Below are positions 12,901 through 24,628 of a stretch of DNA of 64,000 nt, piece by piece. Location: contig JANTQF010000031.1 in assembly GCA_032988165.1 (NCBI GenBank), positions 124,001 through 188,000 on the forward strand, written 5' to 3'. The translations under genes and the position numbers were made by a program. Under the pieces are notes generated by a model. The model did not search any database, was not told the origin of the DNA, and worked only from the letters and a program-made list of their open reading frames with translations. Origin of the DNA: Emmonsiellopsis sp. PD_33 (lineage: Eukaryota; Ascomycota; Eurotiomycetes; Onygenales; Ajellomycetaceae). The first letter of the stretch is position 1. Each line of letters opens with the position of its first letter.

Positions 12901-13407
12901 ATCCTGGCGGACAAAGGAACGGTAGCAGTCGGGAAAGTCACAGCGGTAGATATGTTTTGGGGTATCTTGGAAGCATCAGCAATGGATATCCGGAACGGTT
13001 GGAATGCAGGCGGATGGCCGCGAGAGTAAACGGAAAAGAGTATCGAAACTACTCCAATAAATCTGTAGAGTTCCAAACAACCAGATCCGTAGACATCCGG
13101 AAGAGGTAACTTGCAGATATATAAAAAAAAAAGAACTGAACATACGGTTGAGTTGGTGTCGGTATAGATGTTCAGCTCTCGAGTAGCTCTTCCCGCAGCC
13201 CTCATGTTTACAATCAAACTTCTTCTCTGAATCGCCTTTCCGGCTCCTTTTCCGTTTCTTCGCAGAATCATTCTGAGCCTGAGCAGGTTCCGACTTGTTC
13301 TGTGAATCCTGAACCTCACGCAGGGCATCAGGGTCGTCGTCGCGACCTCGCCGGTGGCCATGAGCCAGCTTGCCGGCCTCCGCCATTACATCGGCGGACA
13401 GAGTCAT
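9967..13407 (-). CDS. C2H2 zinc-finger transcription factor with fungal-specific TF domain
   Basis: Two exons: 13407-13146 and 12965-9967, split by a 180-nt intron (donor GTATGT, acceptor CCAAG) inside the zinc-finger region; predicted 1,086 residues. Two C2H2 fingers flank the splice site: FDCKHEGCGKSYSRAEHLYRH (about 65-85) and YRCDFPDCYRSFVRQDLCVRH (about 93-113). A basic patch KKRKRSRK just before them could be a nuclear localisation signal. A long Ser/Pro/Gln-rich linker follows. The C-terminal half (about residues 480-900) resembles the fungal-specific transcription-factor domain (PF04082), with 'YWYHNHDQLPILHKPTF' typical of its start. Family members are DNA-binding regulators; the target genes cannot be read from the sequence. 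The start is the first Met of the open frame, and a slightly longer N-terminus is possible. Confidence 0.85.
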
Positions 13408-16300
13408 GGCGGGCAGGAAAGGTGGACGCCAATTCGGACGGGGACGCGGTCTACGCTATCCAATGCCCTCGCTGAAGTGTGTAGGAGATGCGGAGTGGTC
13501 TCGGACGCCCATCAGAGCTCGAGGTCGCCCGGGCGAGTGAGGGGTAGGAGGACCAGGCGCAGGCGGAGGATAAGCAGGACGGGCTGGGTCGCGACATGCG
13601 GGGGGCACAGAGACAGCAACGGACAAGCGTGCCAGGAGGAAGAGACAGTGACAGCGCAGCGTCGAGGCGGAGGAAGACGACGAGCAGAGACAGAGATGGA
13701 GAGACGCGAGATGAAAGGGAGTCCGCATCGCTTGCTGGAAGGGGCCTAGGGCAGATACGAGCAATCCGCGCCCAGCACAACTAGCGAGCTGGATAGCCCG
13801 ACACCACCCAGCCCAGCGCAGATGACCAGCGCAAATTTCACGCTCGTTTCTTTTTCTGCTGGCGGGAGACGAGTCGGTGTTTTCTTTTTTCGCTGTTGCG
13901 CGTCAAGGAGCTAACTACTCCGTACCATGACTGGCCTCTGTCTCAGCCAGGGGAACCAATCTATGGATGCTGGATGCCGGCGAGGAAGACATTCTGTATA
14001 GCGGTCTACATACTAATAACTCTGTACGGAGTACCTACGCAGATGTCTCTATAAATCGACTGTGTTATGACGCCGAAAGCTGTCTCTTGATTCTTGAACG
14101 GCTTGCCACACACGCCTTTTGCTCTCATCCGCGCTGTTCTCCCAATATTCCGTCAGACAGGCACCAAACGAAACAGCACCTCTGACGCTACGGAGTACTC
14201 CAACTGCAATGGCAAAGATGAATTGGGCCCCTACATCTTAACAGACAGCTTTTTCAGGGGAGCCCAAACCCGTCGGCCAAGGCGGGAAAAGAATAAATAA
14301 AAAACGTTCTCGACCGTACCCAACCAGCTGGTAAGAGGAACAGCTAGGATAGTTACAGGCTTACAGCCCAAAAAAAGTGTGGGGGGACAACGAATCGAAA
14401 CTTGATCGAAACTTCGATCATCAATGCGCAAAGCGTGGGAGTAAATACCAATGAATCCCTCACTCAGATCAGGAGAATTGAGTTCAGTTCACTCGCAGCA
14501 AATACCACGCAGTTGACGGTGCAGCGGGCTGGTTGCGGGGGTCTGGCAAACCGTTGAACCTTTATCGATGGAGCCCTCCGATACATGACGAAATTTGAAG
14601 TCAAATCATTTCGTCCTCCGTATGAGCTCCTACCATGCAAGCACCCATTTCACCGCCTGTAAACTGGCTAACAATTCCTGAGCATGTTTGAACATCGCCT
14701 ACATTTGCCATCTGCTCGAGGCGTGCTCCAATGATTGATGAAGCCCAGGAGAAGACAAATGCAGAGCCATGGAAACCTGAAACCTTAGTTTCATAGACCT
14801 GTGATCTCGCCCAGACAAGCGAGCACGTTGGCATGATGTTCCTACAGCGTCCTAAATGAATCAGGGGGAGGAGGTAAAAACAGGCAAGGAAACATGTTCC
14901 ATCAAGCAGATATTTCTAGGAACTTTTCTCGTACAATGCAACAACAGCATCGCTAGTTACCCCCTCCGCCAAGCGAATTCTTGGAGCGGAACAAACGACG
15001 ACGGGACCGACCGGCTCGACCCGCCAACCAAAAGGAGTTACAAACCTTATTAGACCGCCCGGCCATCAGGTGGCCCTTGCGTCGATGCCTGCGCTCGACT
15101 TCCCGGTGTAAGAAACCCGAGAGTGAAATTTTTTCAACCAGAGGAAGAATATGCTGGCGGCAACTGCGCGACATAATACCCAATGAGGGATAGGCAAAAG
15201 GGCTAAAACAAAATCTCAAATCTAAATAAATGCGTGAAACTTGCCCATTTTCTCTAGTGGCTTGTTTTTACCCTTGATACAATTTCACAGAGTTTCTGCT
15301 GCATGACCCCAGACCTCGGGCTGCCTGACTCCACTAGCCAAGGGCCCACCAGCCACTTACTGATGGCCGGTGACATGCTCGTTGGACATGCAAGTTTTCG
15401 TCGCTAATCAGGTTCATCCAAACATTCTCATCGAGAAGGTTGGCCCATCAAATGCAATCACGAGCTACCAATCACAACGAAGACAAAACCGAGCACTCAG
15501 TTGGCCATTCTCCCTCTACCAATCTCACCGACGATGCCCCGCAAAAATAGGAAAATAAGCAAACACAGTCAGCTCCAATCCTTGAGCACGGAATGGAAAG
15601 GTTCCAGCCCCTTCTGAGGGTTCCAGTCTGATCAATCTTGATAAGAAAAGCCGCAGTCAGAGAAACCTTCACCGAATCCATCCCTTTCTTTTGGCCCCGC
15701 AGTTGGTTAACTACTAGTCACGATTCGCCGTTCAAAATCATTTCTCATAAAAAGAATGACCCTTTATCAAGCACCTCGATATCAGATTCTCGTACCCATA
15801 ACGACATCCATGTACACATCTCCGCTCCATAAAACAAAAGGTAAGAGAAATCGCCCCACCGCAAGGCACTAAACGACTCCATGCAAGAACTTGATCCGAG
15901 GAGAAGTACCCCCGCGGAATACGGGAACGTGAACCCTAAAAGTTAGCTTCGTCCTCTTTCTCCTTTCTTTTATTATTGGCCAGTTTAATTCAATTCGTGG
16001 GCGAAAGGCTAAAAATACACTAGTTAACTCGGGGGATGCACACACTATTCGAAGGAACTCAGCCGTAGCTTCCCACAGGCTATGAATAGGATGTCGTGCG
16101 TCATTCGTTATTTTGTTTGGAGCTGGTGATGGCCACTGATGGGATAGTTCTCGGTCGAAAACCCCTTTTTCGCGTCCCGTGCCCTTTTATTTCGAGCTTC
16201 CATGAGAAAGGAAGGCTGACCAGCAATCCAATTGACACCCACTGGTGGGCTAGTGGTTCAAGTAACTAGTTACGAAAATTTGGGGGGCCTTTTTCAAGAA
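13408..16300. other. Long upstream region of the transcription-factor gene
   Basis: No convincing protein gene. The first 400 bases are GC-rich with overlapping open frames on both strands, which look like composition effects. Further up, pyrimidine tracts and three copies of a TACGGAGTAC-type word occur (around 13917, 14024 and 14189). The extent suggests a large promoter and long 5' UTR for the divergent-free transcription factor, as is common for fungal regulators. Short ATG frames here could be upstream ORFs. Confidence 0.4.
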
Positions 16301-16344
16301 AGAAGAAGAAGAAGAAGAAGAAGAAGAAGAAGAAGAAGAAGAAG
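16301..16344 (+). repeat. (AAG)n microsatellite
   Basis: About fourteen uninterrupted GAA/AAG triplets directly after a T-rich and G-rich tract. Intergenic, so it is not a coding lysine or glutamate run. Confidence 0.95.
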
Positions 16345-18400
16345 CGATAGCTAGGAGTAGGGATCAAGCCGAGTCGGCTACGCTGAACATCCAATGTCCA
16401 TAATGTCCCCATGGCAGAGGGATATTAAACGTAATTGGACCTATCGAAAAAAAATGTAAATATAAATTTATAAAATACTACCCCGCCATTCCCGCGCCCG
16501 CCCCCACTACCCCGGTTCCCCGCCCCCGAGCTGAGAGGAATAGAAAGAAGAGAGGGTGGAAGGAAGGACGGGCGCTTCGCGCAAAAAACGCTAGCTGATA
16601 ATATTCAGTAACTGATGCCCAATGGCTTTTTGTGGTTGGACACTTTGGCAGCAGTTAATGTTGGACTGCCTCCTAGCGACATGGGACGAGAGTGATTGAG
16701 ATGCGATCATTGAATATCACTGTCTTCCATCCGTTATCCCTCTTGTTAGAGGTATGTAGCCCCCTAGCTTGACATGCATAAGGCAGGAGTGCGCATGCAA
16801 TGCCACATATAAATAACCAGTTCACTACCTACCCCCCAAGAAATACAGACTATGCCCGTCGAACTAGTTAGCCAACCAACGAGAATATTTTCCGCGGCCC
16901 GTGTTACATTATTTTTTCCCCACGACGTATGGAATGCTTATTCTCTGCAGTGCAGAATTCCTAGTGGGTTGAAGTTAGACCTATCATTGTAAAGGTCCAA
17001 AGGAGATACCGACCTGATCCAACTTCACCGGGTGTCTGAAAGGAGGAATCGATCTAATGAGTCCGAGCATCCGGTGTGGATAAAAAGGGGCATGGGTAGG
17101 GGAAGCTGGATGGGATAGGATTGGTCCACGCCGCTTTTGTTGGAATTAGGGGGGTGGGGGGATTACTTTCTTTTTGCTTTTTTCTTTTCTTTTCTTGCTT
17201 TTTTTTTTGTTTCGCGTTTGCGCGAATTGTAGTTACTACCGCAAGTGGTTGATACCCGATGAATCAGCTATGAGCAAATGAGATGGTGTCTTCTATGCTA
17301 ACACTACTTCACCTCAGTTATGCCCTTTTTTCTATAAAACGTGTCCCTGTCATGATAGAAGAATTTATCTATTTTATCCAATCTGATAAAATTAACTTTT
17401 GGTTACCATGTTACTAATTTCTGAGGTTGAGAAGGCTATCTGGTATAACAGTGTGACACAGTTGGATAGATAAGTCCATCAAAATTGGAGATTAAGGATT
17501 CATTCAATGTTGCAGATATGTAAGGGACTTGCATTCATTGAACCAACTTCTAAATTAAGTGGAGAAACATCCAGTTCGGAAAGGAAAAGCATCTTGGTGA
17601 TTTTTGAGGCTGATGACGCTGGAAATATAGCCTAGTACCAATTAGGCCTTAGTGACCCGCCCTGGCAACCTTATATCCAATAAGGTGGCTGTTATGTGGG
17701 GGCTCTAAACCTTATTTTGCTTAACCTTAATTCTATCCATGGAACAACACCGGATGTTATTACAACTACACTTGGAGGAAGCAGATATTTAGCTTGTTGT
17801 GAAAGGTAAAGGTGTCAGGCAATCATAATTATTCCAAGGAAAGGAAGGTTCCAGGCGTTGCTGTCCAAATTAGGAATGGCTCCAATTATGCCCAAAATAT
17901 TCTGCCGCTCCCGACCACTCCTCAACTTCATCTCCTCAACCCCCCAAAGACCGGCATTCAGAACCACTCAATTCTAATGAGTTTATAGGATGATGTCAGT
18001 ATAAACTAGGTACTACTTACATTCCAACGATTTACAGTTATTACCTGCAGTGGGGATGGATCGGAAGTGACTGTTGCCCAGCTCTGATCCCTAAGAGACT
18101 AATCGTGCCTTTCCGCAGCACCTCGTTGTGGGCAGCTTCAAATGCTGCACCTCTTCTAGGTGCGCCACACCATAAAGGTAAAAACACTGTTTTCATGATT
18201 TCTCAACAACCACACAAGATATAAAGCTCACATTAAGAAGGAGTTATTAATTTTCAATAAGAAATCATATAGTACTAAAAAATTATATTTAAATTTATCC
18301 ATTCTCTGTAAACTTATAACAGGCTGAAATTTCAGGTGCAGAAATAGAGATCTCAAGAATACTCAGAGGCAGCCATACTATAAAAGGTCGTTACCTAGTC
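16345..18400. other. Intergenic region, no gene seen
   Basis: Mixed-composition sequence with G/C homopolymers, a TTTTC-rich tract at 17165-17210, and an AT-richer part from 17300. No frame with protein-like content was seen on either strand. A direct-repeat-like pair CAACCTTATATCCAATAAGGTGG near 17670 contains an imperfect CCTTAT/ATAAGG palindrome. An old transposon relic is possible but unproven. Confidence 0.4.
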
Positions 18401-18407
18401 TCGCTTT

Positions 18408-21400
18408 TTACCATATCGGTGTTTTGGCCGGATCGGTGTTGCGCGCCTTGATGAAGTGCATGTCAGGTCCCAGCGTACCCTCGATTAATATACCAGCGCT
18501 GCTAGTCGAAGGCTCGATTAATATACCAACGCTGCTAGTCGAAGGCTCGATTAATACACCAACGCTGCTAGTCTTTGACCACTCACACGTGCCATTTGCG
18601 CAGCAAGCAGGAGATGAGTCAGAACACCCACTCTCATCGCACTCACACGTGGGACAAGAGTTGTTGCCACAGCAGACAGGTGATTGTTCGTCACATCCAC
18701 TCTCACCGCAATTGCATGGATTACCTCTGTCCAATTTGCACTTGTCGTCGCACTCGGGAGCGGTGGTTGGTTTTGCGCTGGTGACAGTTGAAAACGTGGT
18801 CGGGTTAGTTGTGGTTGGTTTTGGTCTGGTGACGGTTGGATGCGTGGTCGGGGCCGGCGGCAGGAGACAGACACATTTTCCATCTTTACACCCGCTGCGG
18901 AGCGGGGCGCTGCAGACCACACCTGGGGCACACTGGCTAACTGTTTCTGGGGTGCATACAAAGCCGGTTGGTGACCCGCCACGCACACACGTCGCGGTGG
19001 CTGGAATATCGTCGTTATTCTCTCCCTCCTGTCGCTCCTGTCGGACCATGAGCTTCTTCCCTGTTTTCAGATTGTAAGGACAATAACCGTCCTTTTTCAG
19101 CTCTGGAATGGCCGCACCGTTCCATATCCCTACTATATCGCCAGCACCTGGTTGGTTAACTCGCGACCAGCCGTTGTTAAGTATGTACTGCTTAAGCCCG
19201 GCTGGGCTCATGTCAGGATCATTTCCTTTGGCATCCTTAGGGAGCCGCCCAAGCTGATGAAGTTTTAAGAAATAGGCAGCAAGCCCGGAGGTATAGGAGG
19301 TGGCTACGGACGCTTCGTCAGTAAATCCGAACACAACTCCTCCCAGACAATATCGACTTACCATCTGACGTGCCTGTTGACACCTTATAAGTCCCTCTAT
19401 CGGGGAAAATCGGTCTCCTCCACGTTGCCTTATTACCGTCTGGTGCAATGACATCTTCGCCCGGTCCATAGATGTGCGGAATTCCTATCGATGGCTCGAA
19501 AAATGATGTCGTCCCCCTTTTTCCAGTGACAGGATTTGCGGCCCCGACTACTAATAACTCGGGAATATTTTTGTCATCTTTCGAAGAACCAAAGAGGCCA
19601 GGGTATCCAGGATACTATAACTATAGTGTTAGGGTACGTGTTTGGCCGGTTGGGGGGGTTTGAACTTACCCCATTGCCCGAGCCAGTAACCACAAAGACA
19701 CCTTTCCGAATAAGAGATGTGATATGGACGTGCAGCCGCTCCTTCCAGACCTCAAAGTCCTGATTAGTTGCTTCGGGTGCTCCTTGTTTGAATAATTGAA
19801 GGTTGTAGCGCCATGACAGATTTAAGATAGCTCGCACAGTCCCGCTGTCGCCTGTAAAGGCATCGTTGACGAGTGCTACCCCCCTAAGGTAGTCATCCGG
19901 TGTTCCGCCGCTACCACTTTGTTTCCTTCGCGGCACACGTACAATGTAAGGCTTGACCTTCTTGGCGATCCCAACTCTTTTACCAGCCACAAAACCCAGC
20001 ATGCTTGTGCCGTGCGGGTTACAGTTCTGACCTTGAATACACTTGCCACCAATCGGTGTACCACCATCGTCCTTGTGTTTTTTACCATCATAGTCATCCG
20101 CGACAAACATGTACTCAGCCTTGCCGGCAATATATTCGAATTCCTACGGGCATAACGTCAGCTCCACGGCATAAATATACGTGATGGTTGCAGGCACTCA
20201 CCCGATGATCTAATTGCGCACCAGTATCCACGATGTAAACAGGGATGTCTTCTCCAGCGCTCACATCGAAGAAATAGCGGTCGTCAAAGTCCTCTTCGGA
20301 TTCCTCATTTGCAGAAAGGTAAATCATTTGGCTGCGGCCCTCGAAACCCCCAATGTCATCATCGAGATACTTGACTTGGTATCTCCAGTCTGTTGATGGG
20401 TCACCACAGTCCGTGCATGGCTGATAAACCGCTGCGACCTGTTAAGGAGTTGTTGTTGTTAGTAGTTGAGCCTTAGAAAAGTCTCTTGAAACATTTCTTT
20501 TCCCTTCTTTGACCGCACTGCCTGTACTCACATTCGGTATTTTTTCGACTTTCTCAACTTGTCCAGGTTCCAGACGGACCCGCCAGAAGTCAACACCCAA
20601 CGACTTTGTGTCGAAGACTTTAATCTTTGACTCGTCCTGAAGTAACTTCTGCATCTCCGCATAGATGGCATTAGTCTCGTCCGTTTTGGTACCATCACGG
20701 GGCCAAACAAGATACTCCACCGCTACAGGGCAAAAGTTATCGCCCTCCTGTCGTCGAGCATTTCCATCAGTCGGTGCTGGAGTGCATGACACTGTTGTGG
20801 TGGTGGGAGTGACGGAGCAGCCTGTCTTCGGGATCTCTGTCTTCGTAGAGCAGGCTGTTGCTCCATCCCCACTGCAGGTAATAACTACATCGGTCACGGT
20901 TGCAGTCTCACAGCCGTCAGTTTTTGTTGCTGTTGCTGTTTGAGTGGCATCCACCACTGCGCATCCGCGCACCTCACCGCACTGTGGGGGGGGCACCGTC
21001 GATCCTACGGTTTGTGTCGTGCCATCGACTGTAGAAACGATGAAAGAGGTGGTTTCAAAGCACAGTTCGGCGGTTTTTGTCTGGCAGTTTGTGGGCTCAG
21101 GTTCCTTGGGGAATGTAGGAACATGATTGGGGCCAACACTAGTCGATTGAAAAGGGTGTTAGTCAATCGGTTCAGAGACATGAATACCTAGGTATACATT
21201 CAGTAGCCATCATCGTCATCATCATCACTTACCTGAACTTGGGCCACGGCGGAAGCTCGCCTTTGATTCTGATTCCAGTCGGCAGCTTGATCTGTCCAAT
21301 GGGAGGAGGACCCCTATTCCGCAAATGTACAGGTTAGTAAAGCTACTTACTTCTCAGCACCTAGCGGGACGTTTCTTACGGAGGATAGATCCCAGGAGGG

Positions 21401-23032
21401 AGTTTGAATTTCCACCCCTGAATGTTTATGCTGGGGAATTTGATGCAGATCTGATAAATCTTATATTAGCCCGCACCCTGCAAATGCTGATTATGACGGC
21501 GTGTGTTCGAAACTCACAGTGAAGAACCACAGATCGCACGGTACCACAGCACTGTCGTCGTCGCCATCGTCATCATCGTCCTCTGGCTCGGGCTTTTCGA
21601 CCTTTTGTTCAACTGGGGTGATGATAGCCTCCGGTGGCCATTGAGTGAGGGTGGACGACGGATCTTCGTCGTCAGTTGTCTGGGGTGGAGGGGGGCTGAC
21701 AGTGATGGTTGGAGGCCCCTCAGGCACGAACGTGAATGTCTGGCCTTCCGTTGTCACTGTTGTTGGTTGGGTTACTGGTGGGAATGTGAGGGACTCGGTC
21801 CCAATGACAACCACTACCGCTGAGGTAGTAGTTGGTGGCGCTGGCTCCCCAACGGTAATGGTGGGAGGTCCATTTGGAACAAGCGTGAAAGTCTCACCGT
21901 CAGTAGTCACCGTCGTTGGAGTGCTTACAGGCGGGAATGTCAATGTTTTGGTGCCATCGATCACCACGACGGGCTTTCCTGGGTCCTGTCCAGGGCTATC
22001 TGTACTTGTCGTCACTGGCGGCGGTTTCCCAACGGTAATGGTGGGAGGTCCATTTGGAACAAGTGTGAAGGTCTCGCCGTCCGTTGTCACTGTTGTTGGA
22101 GTGCTTACAGGCGGGAACGTCAACGTTTTGGTGCCATCAATCACCACGACGGGCTTTCCTGGGTCCTGTCCAGGGCTATCTGTACTTGTCGTCACCGGCG
22201 GCGGCGGCTTGCCGACGGTAATGGTGGGAGGTCCATTTGGAACGAGTGTGAAGGTCTCACCGTCTGTTGTCACTGTTGTTGGAGTGCTTAGAGGCGGGAA
22301 TGTAAGGGTTTTAGTCCCATCAATCACCACAATGGGGGTTGCTGGGCCCTGTCCAGGACCACCTGTGCTCGTCGTTTCTGGCGGCGTCGGCGGCGACAGA
22401 GTCAAGGTTGTGCCTATGGTGACAATAGTTGTGGGTTGGGTGATAGGAGGGAGAGTTGCTGTTTCTGTTCCAATAATAACTATAGTCGGGGGAGGTTGTG
22501 CTGGATCCGTGTTCGTGGGCGGTGTCAACGTGAAGGTATGGTCCAGTGTGGTAACAGTGGTAGTAACAGTTACAGCAGGGAGCGTGGCAGTCTGCGTGCC
22601 GATTATAACCACTGTGCCTGTTGGACCTGGAGCTGGATTACCGCCGCCGCCGCCGCCGCCACCACCACCAGCAGTCGTAGTTGGACCCGGACCGCCTGCG
22701 GGCGGTATCGTCACGCCGTCTGGCCCCGTGCAACTGAAATCTGCATTGCATGTAAAGGAGCTATTGGGGCAACAACCAAAGCCGCAACAGATTGTGCCTA
22801 GATGAGCGTCAGTTCCTGATGTTGATTTTGGAGATTCTGGATACTGGTACGAACCTGGACCACAGAGATTGTGCTGGCCATTAGGGGTATCACAGCAGGT
22901 ATCTGCATCTGTACCGCAACGGTCTTGACACCAGTACTGGCCTTCCACACATTGTTGTGCCTTGACTAAAGACGCAGTAAGGGACACGGCTATCCAAAAG
23001 AAAACCGTGCCCCCCTGTGAGCCAAGCCTCAT
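18408..23032 (-). CDS. Large secreted modular subtilisin-like (S8) protease
   Basis: Nine-exon model: 23032-22855, 22797-21518, 21450-21380, 21313-21233, 21138-20532, 20438-20202, 20143-19670, 19614-19362, 19303-18408. Every junction has GT/AG and matching phase; predicted 1,358 residues. A signal peptide (about 1-25) is followed by a Cys-rich module (25-90), a Thr/Pro-rich repeat region (about 100-450), an acidic stretch (EDDDDDGDDD), and a long pro-region. The peptidase S8 domain follows, with the catalytic triad visible: Asp810 (IVDTGAQLDHR), His862 (NPHGTSMLGFVAG) and Ser1059 (STGTSDATSYTSG, created only after splicing the 58-nt intron 8). The tail carries CNCGESGC/CCGNNSCP Cys clusters and three copies of a SSVGILIEPST unit. 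Family members are secreted endoproteases; the repeats suggest a cell-wall-spanning or glycosylated stalk. The substrate is unknown. Confidence 0.85.
21850..22390 (-). repeat. Tandem repeat units inside the S8 protease gene
   Basis: Three nearly identical units of roughly 177-183 nt in exon 2. Each encodes a block with TKTLTFPPVSTPTTVTTDG, ETFTLVPNGPPTITVG and TTSTDSPGQDPGKPVVVIDG. More diverged units flank them on both sides. The units stay in frame, so copy-number change would lengthen or shorten the stalk without breaking the enzyme. Confidence 0.85.
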
Positions 23033-23754
23033 GGTTGTTAAAATGAATTTGTGGGTAATATGCTGCCTTTCGGCAGGGTTGACTCCCACTACGAAAGGCC
23101 CGCGGCTAAGTTAAATTCTATGGAATTTAAGAGGTGTTAACAAAATAGGGGTGGAATCGATGGGTGAACAAAGAAAGAAGAAAGATTCTATAAAAAAAAG
23201 GGGGCCAAGGGGCGATGCTGTACCAAATAGTGAAGAAAACAGTTTGGACTTCTGTATTTCCTAACTCATATATATATCCATTTCTTTATACTCACCATAT
23301 CAGCCATATCAATAATAGATCGCCCCCAGCCCCGTTTGCAGGGCCCCCAGTACATGTCCTCAGCTCGTCCGGCATACCAAAGGGTTCCGGACTCCGTGGT
23401 AGGGGTTGAGAAGCATGGGATAAGCATACGACTAGGGCTATCCGTGCAAGTGCGTTGGATTACGCGGGATCGCTGGTGTATAAATATTTGTCAGGATTCT
23501 CAAGTGATGAGGTTATTCCCAGCTGGACTGGATTATGTAACCCCCCCGTCCCCACTGTGACAATCTAGATCGCTTCAAACAAATTGTTCCCCCAAAAAAA
23601 GGTACATAAAAGTGAGCTGACATTTCCACTACATTGTACCTGCATGGGGCCGGGAAAGGAGGAGTTGAAAGCTTGATTCAAAAATCACAAATGAGAAATG
23701 TAACTACGGCGCCAGAAATAGTAGTTAACTACTACTGAACAGGATCCATCTGGC
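23033..23754. other. Promoter region of the S8 protease and downstream of the Ras-like gene
   Basis: No gene recognised. T-rich and C-rich tracts near 23245-23340 are consistent with a promoter for the protease on the - strand. The left part near 23600-23750 should hold the 3' end of the Ras-like transcript. Confidence 0.35.
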
Positions 23755-24628
23755 TCAAGAAACGCTAGCAGGGAGAGATTTCCTCCGGATATCTCTGACA
23801 AGATACTGGACGGGAGCGTAATCGCCATTTTTAATGCTTTCTTCTCTGCGTATTTCAAAGTATCTAGCACCAAGTGCTTGAGCAAAATCCTCAGCTTCTA
23901 GACCCATGGAAAAACCCCCCATCGTCAGCATATTTATAGATAGAATACGCACATGGGGCCGGGAAAGGGGGCCAAAACAACGAAAGGGGAGAGGATGGGG
24001 ACGGGGGTCAACTAAACTGTGCATATACACAGCCATCATCATATCATCATACCTTCTCTCGCAACCTGGCGCATATCTCCAACAGACTCACAGTAACCAG
24101 GCTGACCGCCCACTAGGATGAGGGGGATATCATTCTCTGCTTTGAGCCGGAGTAAGAATTTGGAATCGTCCACAAGTTTCTCAAATGATTCTCGCTGTTC
24201 GATGCAGAAGACGACGATCAGCCCGTCTGCGTCTCGTAGACATTGCAGATTGAACGCCTGTGTAGACCAGAGGCTATCATCCGGCATAGGTAGGAATTTC
24301 AGGGAGACTCGGTCGTCATCGTCATCGACGGTGCAGGTGTGTTGATATGGGTCTTTTCGCCAATCCTCCCTCTCCCACGGTGAGAACTTGAATGTAGCTA
24401 CGGGCCGGAGCAGCACAGAGACTGGGGATGCAGCTGCTCACCTTCCAACGTGGGGTCATGGAAGCAATGACCAAGAATGATCCTGGACATTACACACTGG
24501 CTCACGCTGCCGCCAATGACCAGCTTGTACGTGTGGATATCATTCCTGCCATGAGTATCCGGTCGTGGGAGATGATTCCTCAGCTTCTTCGCCCTCCCTG
24601 CCGCAAAGAAAGACTCACACAGCTGCAT
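23755..24628 (-). CDS. Degenerate Ras-like small GTPase homologue
   Basis: Three-exon model: 24628-24442, 24397-24053, 23897-23755, about 224 residues. The fold order of Ras is recognisable: 'TYKLVIGGSVSQC' (beta1 and the P-loop position), 'HDPTLEATFKF' (the YDPTIE effector loop), 'FNLQCLRDADGLIVVFCIEQRESFEKL' (the RDxxDGFLLVYSI segment), 'IPLILVGGQPGY' (beta5), and 'VAREEAEDFAQALGARYFEI' (helix 4 to the SAK loop). However, the P-loop lacks GK[S/T], DxxG is replaced by PMPDD, and the NKxD position reads GGQPG. So nucleotide binding is unlikely, and this is either a pseudo-GTPase or a decaying paralogue. The reading frames are still intact across introns. The 44-nt first intron is short and the start Met is uncertain. 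Confidence 0.6.

Noticed and set aside
13451..13784. Four overlapping open frames upstream of the transcription factor
   Set aside because: GC-rich, Arg/Ser-rich translations on both strands with no conserved motif. A composition artefact of the 5' region.
19304..19361. Reading through the S8 protease near the catalytic Ser without splicing
   Set aside because: The unspliced frame destroys the GTS motif; removing the 58-nt intron (GTAAGT..TTACTGAC..GTAG) gives STGTSDATS in phase with both exons.
21645..22805. 386-codon + strand frame opposite the protease repeats
   Set aside because: It is the antisense of the repeat region, Val/Gly-rich only because the sense strand is Thr/Pro-rich.
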